From an uncultured Bacilli bacterium (GTDB lineage Bacteria > Bacillota_I > Bacilli_A > RF39 > UBA660): a stretch of 33,186 nt of DNA. Below the pieces are notes generated by a model. That model did not search any database and was not told the DNA's origin. It saw only the letters and a program-made list of their open reading frames with translations. The DNA lies in the NCBI GenBank assembly GCA_947625535.1, contig CANQOR010000018.1:1-33186 (forward strand), read 5' to 3'. Position 1 is the first letter of the stretch, and the number at the start of each line of letters is the position of its first letter. A program made the translations under genes and the position numbers. Below are positions 27,040 to 33,186 of the stretch, piece by piece.

Positions 27040-30000
27040 ATGCAAAGTACTGAAATCAACATATCGGGGGGGGGTGGTAACCCATTAAGGAAGAATAAGT
27101 TAGGAAGTTGGTGTGAAATTTGCACGCAGCGGGAGGAGGTTGAAAATGAGCCGCTGCAACAGGGGGAATGTTTTGAGAGGAAGGTAACGCTTCGCCAGCT
27201 CCTTGATCAAATAAGGGAGGCGACGAAGGATTTGTCGGAGCGAGAAAAGGGGACACGTTTTGAGGAGCTGATTTGTCGATTCCTTCAGGATGATCCGATA
27301 TACAAGGAGCGTTTTTCGGAGGTTTGGCTTTGGGGGGATTGGCCTTATGCAGATGGGCCTGATCGTGGCATTGACTTAGTAGCCAAGGAGGCTGATTCTG
27401 ACCGTTATGTAGCCATTCAATGCAAGTTCTACGAGCCAAACCATCTCATGAGTCTCCCTGATGTTGGGACTTTTTTCGCTGCTCTTAATACTACGATCAA
27501 GACAGAGCACAGCAAGATGGATTCATTCGTGCAGGGAATTATCATAGCCACGACTAACCATTGGAATGGGGTGCTGCTGGGAACGATGCATGATCAGAAT
27601 ATCCCCTGCCAACGCGTCGGGCTGGCTGAGTTGGAAAGATCAGCCGTGGATTGGAATGCTCTCGCCAAGGGGAAATTAAGCGAAGTAACCAAGCATCCTA
27701 TTAAGGAGCATCAGCGCGAAGCCATCAATGCAGTGTTGGAGGGGTTCAAGTCGGCAGACCGTGGTAAGCTCATCATGGCTTGCGGCACGGGTAAGACTTT
27801 CACTGCTCTGCGATTGACGGAGGAATACACAAAGGGCGTAGGTTGTGTCCTGTTTCTTGCTCCGAGCATCGCTCTCGTGGCTCAAAGTCTTCGCGAGTGG
27901 ATGGCTCAAACCAACTGCCGTATTCATCCCATTGCCGTGTGCTCTGATGGTTCAGCATCTTCCATAGGGGATTTGGCGGATTTGTCCGCTCGTGACCTCC
28001 CTGCTCGTGCTACCACAGACCCCGCGACCATTGCTCAACTCTACTCCAAGTTCAAGGACTCCCGCTTGACCGTCATTTTCTCCACCTATCAATCCATCGA
28101 GAAGCTGCATGAGGCCCAAAAGGTCGGTGCTCTGCCCGAATTCGACCTCTGCATTTGTGATGAAGCCCACCGTACGACCGGTGTCTCCCTGTATGATGAG
28201 AAAGAGGGTAAGCACATCGAATCCCATTTCGTGAAGGTTCACGATCAGAACTACATCGCTTGTCGTAAGCGAGTCTATATGACCGCCACTCCCAAGATTT
28301 ATGCAGAATCCGCCCGTAAAAAAGTGAAGGACGCCAATGCTGAGCTGGCTTCCATGGATAACCGTGAGCAATTCGGCGATGAATTCTTCCGTCTGCCTTT
28401 CTCTCGTGCTGTTCGTGAAGGATTGCTCACAGATTACAAGGTCCTTGTACTCTGCGTTGATGAGGAGTACGTGAAGGAAATCATGAAAGAACACCTCACT
28501 CAGGATGAGACAGGTGCCATTGAACTTGATGATGCCGTCCGTCTTGTCGGCTGCTACAATGGTTTGCGCAAGAAAGTATTATTGCCCGTTAAACCCGATG
28601 CAGGCAACTCGGATGACGACTCATACGATCCCACTCTACCGGATACGTCGGATCAGGATGAGGATTTTCTCACCTCCGATCCGGGGCCAATGAGGCGCGC
28701 CGTGTCCTTTGCTAATATCATCGCGGCTTCCAAGAACTACACGGCCATGTGGAAAGAGGTTGTAAACGCGATCCGCAAGGATGAGGGAGACGCCCCTGAC
28801 TTCCTTGACAGCGAGATGCAACACGTGGACGGGAACATGGACATGGGGGAGCGTGCCGCTCTCCTTAGTTGGCTCAAGGACAACTCGGACACAAATGCTT
28901 CACAAGGCGCGAAAGGGTGTCGTATTCTCTCCAACGCTCGCTGTCTATCCGAAGGTGTGGATGTTCCGTCGCTGGATGCCGTCATGTTCCTTGCCCCTCG
29001 TAAATCACAAGTGGACGTGGTACAATCTGTGGGGCGTGTGATGCGAAAATCACCGGGTAAAAAGTTCGGGTACATCATTCTCCCCATCGGTGTATCTCCC
29101 AAGGATGACCCCAAAGAGGTCCTCGACAAAGACGAAAAATACAAGGTTGTGTGGGATGTTCTCCAAGCCCTGCGTTCTCACGATGACCGATTCAATGCAG
29201 AAATCAACTCCATTGAACTCAACAACGGCCGTGGTAAGCGTATCGTAGTGGGAGGCATTACACGTCCCACCAAGGGAAAGAAACGCCCCTTCAAAGATAA
29301 AGGAGACGAGAAAGAAAACCCAGACATAGGCATCCCAATCCAGGGCACCTTCGATTTTGATAAAGAACTTTCTTCCTGGACGGACGGAATTCTCGTAAGA
29401 ACCGTTCAAAAATGTGGCGACAGGCGATATTGGGATATTTGGGCAAAGAACATTGGCGAAATTGCAAAGCGTCAGATAGCCTCTATCAATGAGTTCCTTG
29501 ATAAAGGCATTGGCTCGGAGGAATTTGACCTCTTCCTGTCTGGTTTGCAAAAGAATACAAATCCCGCTATTGAAAGGCAAGATGCCATTGAAATGTTGGC
29601 ACAGCAGTACATCTCTCGTCCTGTATTCAATGCCCTGTTTGAGAAATATCAGTTCGCCGAGAGCAACCCTGTCTCCCAGACGATGAACCGTATGCTTGAC
29701 ATCGTGCAGCAGAACACCGATGCCAATGACTTGCGAGAACTGCAACGCTTCTACGACTCAGTGAAAGACCGCGCGCAGAGCATTGATAACGCCGCCGGTC
29801 GTCAACAGGTGATTGTGGAACTCTACGATAAATTCTTCAAGATGGCATTCCCCCGCTTGGCAGAGAAACTGGGCATCGTCTATACACCCCTTCCTGTGGT
29901 GGACTTCATTATCCATTCCGTCCACAAGGTGCTGCAAAAGGAGTTCGGCGTGAAAGATGGTCTCGGAGCGCAAGGTGTTAAAATTCTCGACCCCTTCACA

Positions 30001-32097
30001 GGCACGGGCACCTTCATCGTCCGCGCTATCCAGAGCGGGCTGATCAAACGCAGCCAACTGCCATACAAGTACCACAATGAACTCTTTGCTTGTGAAATCG
30101 TGCTGCTCGCTTACTACATCGCTTGTGTGAACATCGAAGTCGCCTACCACGGCGTGATGAAGCAGGAAGAATACGACCCATTCAAAGGCATTTGCCTGAC
30201 CGATACGTTCCGAATGGACGGCAGCAAAGCGAATGACGGCCAACTCCCCCTGAACTTTGGAGACAACGGAAAGCGGGTGAAAGACCTTTGCGAACAGGAC
30301 ATCCGCGTCATCATCAGCAACCCGCCGTATTCTGCTGGGCAAAAATCTGCCAACGACAACAACCAGAATGAAAAATATCCAGAGCTTGATAAGAAAATCA
30401 CGGAGACGTATGTCGCTCGAAGCACGGCAGAACTAAATAAAGGCCTCTACGATTCCTACATCCGTGCGTTCCGTTGGGCATCTGATCGAATCACGGATGA
30501 TGGCATTATCTCTTTCATAACCAACAGTTCCTACATCGATGGCAATGCTATGGCAGGCTTCCGCAAGTGCCTCATGGAAGAATTTGATTCCATCTATTGC
30601 TTCAATCTCCGTGGAGCAATTCGTGGAAAAAGCGGTGATGCCGCGAAGAAAGAGGGGCAAAATGTGTTCGACATCATGACTGGCGTGGCAATTATACTCC
30701 TCGTCAAGAAAAAGACTCACACCGCAGGGGAACAAGCCACACTTCATTATTACGACATCGGCGATTATTTGTCTCGTGAGGATAAATTTGAAGAGCTCCA
30801 TAAATTCGAAGATTTCACCAACATACCCTGGCAAATCCTTACTCCTGATGAACACGGTGATTGGATTAACCACCGTACCGAGGGATATGAGCAATTTATG
30901 CCGATTGGCGACAAAAAGGCAAAAGGTAAGGGAACAGCAAAGGCTTTGTTTGATATCTTTTCTCCTGGTGTTTCGACCAATCGCGATGCTTGGTGCTACA
31001 ATTTTTCGGAGAAAGAATTGGTTAAGATCATGTCTGATCAAATACAGCAGTACAATGAGTACGTCGAAAAATACGCAAGTTATGGCAATGGACAGGATGC
31101 CGCAGATTTTGTTGATGATGGGAAAAATTCCGTGAAGTGGACTCGTGCGCTCAGAAATGATTTGAGTAAAGGGAGAAAAGCAAATTTCGGCAATGGCAAA
31201 CTGCGCATGGCTACTTATAGACCTTTTCAGAAAGAATGGCTATATTTCTCCGCTCAGTTCAATGAAGCTGCTGGGTTAAGCTATTTATTTTTCCCGACAC
31301 CGAAGCTGAAGAATCTTGTGATTCATCTGACGGGAGTTGGATCGTCTAAAGATTTCTCCTGCCTTATCTGTGATACTATTCCAGATATTCAGAGATTATT
31401 TAACGGTCAATGCTTCCCGCTTTACTGGTACGAGGAAAGGAACGCCGATTCACCCATGCTTGATCTCGATCTAGAAGCTGATACTGGTGATTACATCCGT
31501 CACGATGGCATCACGGATTGGGGTCACAAGGAATTCAAGCAAGCCTATGGCGACCCGAAGATCGGCAAGGAGGACATCTTCTACTACGTGTACGGACTGC
31601 TGCACAGCGAAGAATACCGCACCAAGTACGCCAACGACTTGAAAAAGGAACTGCCGCGCATACCTTTCGCCAAGGACTTCTGGGGCTTCAGCAAAGCCGG
31701 GCGCGAGCTCGCCGCGCTACATCTCAATTACGAAACGGTAACCCCCTATCCGTTGGAAGAGGAACACAACGGCGGGGACTACCGCATCGAGGGCAAAATG
31801 CGCTTTCCCGAGAAAGGCGAAAAGGACGCCATCATCTACAACAGCAGCACCATCCTGCGCGGCATACCGGAAGAAGCTTACGAGTACATCGTGAACGGCA
31901 AATCCGCTATCGAATGGCTGATGGACCGTTACGCCGTCACCACGGACAAGGATAGTGGCATTGTGAACGACCCGAACGACTGGTGTACGGAACACAACAA
32001 CCCGCGCTACATCATCGACCTCATCAAACGCATCGTCACCGTCAGCGTAGAAACCGTCAAAATCACCCGCGCCCTCCCCAAACTGGAAGAGTTATGA
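27040..32097 (+). CDS. Type ISP restriction-modification enzyme, single chain
   Basis: 1685 residues, close to known Type ISP enzymes (LlaGI, LlaBIII). In order: Mrr-like nuclease (GIDLVAKE and YVAIQCKFY, about 107-135); superfamily 2 helicase-translocase with Walker A ACGTGKTFTALR (about 247), CDEAHR (about 373), MTATPK and QSVGRVMRK; methyltransferase with DPFTGTGTFIV (about 983) and NPPYSAGQ (about 1094); C-terminal target recognition. It would methylate adenine in its site and cut unmodified DNA after translocation. The only ATG is at 27040, ahead of a G9 tract; the conserved part begins near TLRQLLDQI (about residue 49). GC is higher than around it, with a more AT-rich part at 30.6-31.4 kb. 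The gene appears intact. Confidence 0.93.
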   Translation: MQSTEINISGGGGNPLRKNKLGSWCEICTQREEVENEPLQQGECFERKVTLRQLLDQIREATKDLSEREKGTRFEELICRFLQDDPIYKERFSEVWLWGDWPYADGPDRGIDLVAKEADSDRYVAIQCKFYEPNHLMSLPDVGTFFAALNTTIKTEHSKMDSFVQGIIIATTNHWNGVLLGTMHDQNIPCQRVGLAELERSAVDWNALAKGKLSEVTKHPIKEHQREAINAVLEGFKSADRGKLIMACGTGKTFTALRLTEEYTKGVGCVLFLAPSIALVAQSLREWMAQTNCRIHPIAVCSDGSASSIGDLADLSARDLPARATTDPATIAQLYSKFKDSRLTVIFSTYQSIEKLHEAQKVGALPEFDLCICDEAHRTTGVSLYDEKEGKHIESHFVKVHDQNYIACRKRVYMTATPKIYAESARKKVKDANAELASMDNREQFGDEFFRLPFSRAVREGLLTDYKVLVLCVDEEYVKEIMKEHLTQDETGAIELDDAVRLVGCYNGLRKKVLLPVKPDAGNSDDDSYDPTLPDTSDQDEDFLTSDPGPMRRAVSFANIIAASKNYTAMWKEVVNAIRKDEGDAPDFLDSEMQHVDGNMDMGERAALLSWLKDNSDTNASQGAKGCRILSNARCLSEGVDVPSLDAVMFLAPRKSQVDVVQSVGRVMRKSPGKKFGYIILPIGVSPKDDPKEVLDKDEKYKVVWDVLQALRSHDDRFNAEINSIELNNGRGKRIVVGGITRPTKGKKRPFKDKGDEKENPDIGIPIQGTFDFDKELSSWTDGILVRTVQKCGDRRYWDIWAKNIGEIAKRQIASINEFLDKGIGSEEFDLFLSGLQKNTNPAIERQDAIEMLAQQYISRPVFNALFEKYQFAESNPVSQTMNRMLDIVQQNTDANDLRELQRFYDSVKDRAQSIDNAAGRQQVIVELYDKFFKMAFPRLAEKLGIVYTPLPVVDFIIHSVHKVLQKEFGVKDGLGAQGVKILDPFTGTGTFIVRAIQSGLIKRSQLPYKYHNELFACEIVLLAYYIACVNIEVAYHGVMKQEEYDPFKGICLTDTFRMDGSKANDGQLPLNFGDNGKRVKDLCEQDIRVIISNPPYSAGQKSANDNNQNEKYPELDKKITETYVARSTAELNKGLYDSYIRAFRWASDRITDDGIISFITNSSYIDGNAMAGFRKCLMEEFDSIYCFNLRGAIRGKSGDAAKKEGQNVFDIMTGVAIILLVKKKTHTAGEQATLHYYDIGDYLSREDKFEELHKFEDFTNIPWQILTPDEHGDWINHRTEGYEQFMPIGDKKAKGKGTAKALFDIFSPGVSTNRDAWCYNFSEKELVKIMSDQIQQYNEYVEKYASYGNGQDAADFVDDGKNSVKWTRALRNDLSKGRKANFGNGKLRMATYRPFQKEWLYFSAQFNEAAGLSYLFFPTPKLKNLVIHLTGVGSSKDFSCLICDTIPDIQRLFNGQCFPLYWYEERNADSPMLDLDLEADTGDYIRHDGITDWGHKEFKQAYGDPKIGKEDIFYYVYGLLHSEEYRTKYANDLKKELPRIPFAKDFWGFSKAGRELAALHLNYETVTPYPLEEEHNGGDYRIEGKMRFPEKGEKDAIIYNSSTILRGIPEEAYEYIVNGKSAIEWLMDRYAVTTDKDSGIVNDPNDWCTEHNNPRYIIDLIKRIVTVSVETVKITRALPKLEEL
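27066..27074 (+). repeat. G9 tract near the start of the ISP gene
   Basis: Nine consecutive G, coding for Gly residues in ISGGGGNP, only 26 bases after the start codon. A gain or loss of one G would shift the frame of the whole 1685-codon gene. Confidence 0.85.
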
Positions 32098-32136
32098 ACA
32101 GCGCAAAACTTTCCTCACAAAATTCAATTTTTGTGC

Positions 32137-32164
32137 TTGACATCGGTGGGAAGTGTGGTAAACT
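32137..32164 (+). promoter_or_regulatory. Promoter upstream of the 32204-32390 RNA
   Basis: TTGACA (32137-32142), 16 bases, TAAACT (32159-32164). Start expected near 32171, about 33 bases before the structured region. Confidence 0.6.
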
Positions 32165-32203
32165 GCACTCAAGTTTGCAAGGGGTGTACATGCCTTTAAC
32201 CTT

Positions 32204-32390
32204 GTGAGCGTAGTCCTTCAGCGATGATACCGCTGTTGGAAGTGATTAAAACCTAGGTTATAGATGGGGCGGGGAGTTCATACTCCTTGCTCCCGCAAAC
32301 CCAAGAATACGGGGGCTGGGTCTCTGTGAAACTAAAAAGAATTGTCGCTTTTAGTGGAGAGTCCTTGTGCAGGAATTCTTTTCCTGCACC
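32204..32390 (+). ncRNA. Structured RNA, possibly HEARO / IscB-type omega RNA
   Basis: Successive hairpins: TCC-tt-CAGCG (32214-32223) with CGCTG-tt-GGA (32231-32240); GGAGT with ACTCC inside GCGG...CCGC (about 32270-32296); ACCCA with TGGGT (about 32300-32322); ACTAAAA (32331-32337) with TTTTAGT enclosed by CTCT and AGAG; and a 9-bp terminal hairpin GTGCAGGAA with TTCCTGCAC (32367-32389). Few frames and a good promoter upstream. The arrangement and phrases such as aacctaggttatagatggg remind me of HEARO RNAs, the guide scaffolds of IscB nucleases, whose guide lies 5' of the scaffold. No IscB gene is present, so this would be a stand-alone copy. The family call is tentative; the structure is clear. 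Confidence 0.5.
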
Positions 32391-32416
32391 TTACCCTGAG
32401 TTCTTGGGCTTTTGCT

Positions 32417-33109
32417 TTATCCTTGGAAATATACACCCATTTTAGCGGCAAGACTCATCAGCGCGTTGGTTTCTCCCTGAGTTTTAAGTCTAAAGTATGT
32501 CGTGACGCAGTTTGCGTGTTCTCCATCTAGTGCAATGATTATTTTCCCGTAACGGGAAGGACCTGTTCTTTCTGGGTTGTACGTGTAACAGGTCAAAACA
32601 GGTTCTTGTGTCGTGTGATTTTTCTCTCTAGTCGCTAAGATGATGTTGTGTAAATCTGCACGTAAACCACTAAGAACATTGGCGGAATTGGCTCTATAAC
32701 GCGATACTAATTTTTTGATAACTTGACCTTTAATATACACCTCACCATTCGTAATTCCGTATTTCTCTAAATTCTTGTTAATCAATAAGAAAAATACTTC
32801 TTTATCAGGAAAGACTTGGTTCAATTTTGCTTTCCTTAACTCTTCGTTTGACAGTATCGGTTTGTATTTTGCCTCAGGATACACCTGCGTCTTTACTTTC
32901 GGCTTCCAATACTCTACACCACTTACGCCAACTACTCTTTCCCTATTATCTGGTTTTACCCTCTTTACCTTCTTTTTCTCCGCCAGAATGCCGTATTCGC
33001 GCTGCTTCCTCCCGACATACTCTTCATACGCCTCCTGTGCTTCTGACTCCAATAACCATTCAATAAAATTGTCATAGGCTTCCTGCTGTCCTGCTACGCT
33101 TCGTACCAT
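32417..33109 (-). CDS. Late-type protein, 230 aa, sharing N-terminus with 6405-7340
   Basis: Starts MVRSVAGQQEAYDNFIEWLLESEAQEAYEEYVGRKQREYG. Residues 8-22 match the 6405 product; the rest is different, with a basic linker (LAEKKKVKRVKPDNRERV) and a C-terminal domain (NKNLEKYGITNGEVYIKGQVIKKLVSRYRANSANVLSGLRADLHNIILATREKN) of unknown family. F-I-E and L-L-E in the shared peptide are candidate prohead-protease sites. The start lies 6 bases after a CTAAATA box on the minus strand. It lies inside the inverted-repeat-bounded segment, near its right end. Confidence 0.6.
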   Translation of the reverse strand: MVRSVAGQQEAYDNFIEWLLESEAQEAYEEYVGRKQREYGILAEKKKVKRVKPDNRERVVGVSGVEYWKPKVKTQVYPEAKYKPILSNEELRKAKLNQVFPDKEVFFLLINKNLEKYGITNGEVYIKGQVIKKLVSRYRANSANVLSGLRADLHNIILATREKNHTTQEPVLTCYTYNPERTGPSRYGKIIIALDGEHANCVTTYFRLKTQGETNALMSLAAKMGVYFQG

Positions 33110-33115
33110 TCCTCA

Positions 33116-33122
33116 TATTTAG
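33116..33122 (-). promoter_or_regulatory. T4-late-like CTAAATA box before 33109
   Basis: Minus-strand ctaaata followed by tgaggaATG, the counterpart of ctaaatatgggggATG at 6392-6407. Confidence 0.5.
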
Positions 33123-33155
33123 CGACCCAACCACTTCAATTCACACCGATTTCTC

Positions 33156-33184
33156 AAAAATCAACACTGTGGTAGGACAGAGCC
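33156..33184 (-). repeat. Terminal inverted repeat, right (of 6.3-kb segment)
   Basis: Reverse complement of 26862-26890 with one difference. Only two bases of flank are visible beyond it, so a target duplication cannot be checked. Confidence 0.85.
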
Positions 33185-33186
33185 TT

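Noticed and set aside
29050-31041. Long minus-strand frames of 190-230 codons opposite the ISP gene
   Set aside because: They are antisense to helicase and methyltransferase motifs and have no start context or domain.
31518-31955. Arginine/glutamine-rich plus-strand frame within the ISP gene
   Set aside because: It is an out-of-frame reading of the GC-rich 3' part of the ISP gene, whose own frame continues with conserved-looking protein.
1-33186. CRISPR arrays and tRNA genes
   Set aside because: No regularly spaced repeats of 24-40 bases and no tRNA cloverleaf with the conserved T-arm were seen on either strand; a tRNA-like GTTCCACG at 7453 is part of a different hairpin.
1-33186. Alternative genetic code (stop reassignment) as in some giant phages
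   Set aside because: TAA and TGA end well-supported genes without in-frame read-through needed; the single suspicious TAA at 26746 lies in an already broken integrase.

Overview
This window looks like part of the genome of a large tailed phage, most likely a T4-type (myovirus) lineage, or a plasmid-like element derived from one. The DNA is AT-rich and densely coded. Most genes are small and unrecognisable, they switch strand often, and they follow sigma70-type promoters (TTGACA or TTGCAA, 17 bases, TATAAT-like). Most starts have no clear Shine-Dalgarno; leaders are A/C-rich and often end in cacaccATG. Four unrelated proteins share an N-terminal peptide R-[IV]-I-x-G-x-x-x-L-x-E-A-F. It contains an L-x-E site like the one cut by T4-type prohead protease and resembles the capsid-targeting propeptides of T4 internal proteins. 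The same genes, plus two more, have a TAAATA box like the T4 late promoter 6 to 13 bases before the ATG. No capsid, tail, polymerase or terminase gene is present, so the phage assignment is inference. The host is unknown; the integrase remnant reminds me of those of gut Verrucomicrobiota phages, which is only a weak hint.

Layout. 1-2.8 kb: hypothetical genes around two homologous, outward-facing control regions. 3.2-6.3 kb: small genes, a solo transposon end at 4.73-4.78 kb, and a leftward four-gene operon. 6.4-8.1 kb: a late-type gene with an IS605-type right end embedded in frame, a compact structured RNA (7369-7545), and a small gene. 8.1-9.9 kb: an IS607-type element (serine recombinase plus TnpB). 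10.0-11.15 kb: a DNA-binding-like gene inside a 95-bp inverted repeat. 11.2-12.3 kb: a second, stand-alone TnpB. 12.35-13.9 kb: an orphan Type I methyltransferase (HsdM). 13.9-19.1 kb: four tandem paralogues, each internally duplicated, from one leftward promoter; this is the most enigmatic block. 19.2-21.8 kb: a hypothetical gene, then an IS200/IS605 element (Y1 TnpA and TnpB). 21.8-25.4 kb: three genes with the packaging-like N-terminus, a possible pseudoknot RNA and a HAD-like hydrolase. 25.4-26.9 kb: a hypothetical gene, a winged-helix regulator and a broken tyrosine integrase. 26.86-33.18 kb: a 6.3-kb segment bounded by 29-bp inverted repeats, carrying a GC-richer Type ISP restriction-modification gene with a G9 tract near its start, a structured RNA, and a second late-type gene.

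How it may work together. The set with shared N-termini and TAAATA boxes would be made late, packaged with the head and delivered at infection. HsdM and the ISP enzyme would modify or defend DNA. Three TnpB nucleases share this region with several solo right ends, each followed by a different potential guide. The four-paralogue operon probably makes DNA-binding proteins, but its job is unknown.
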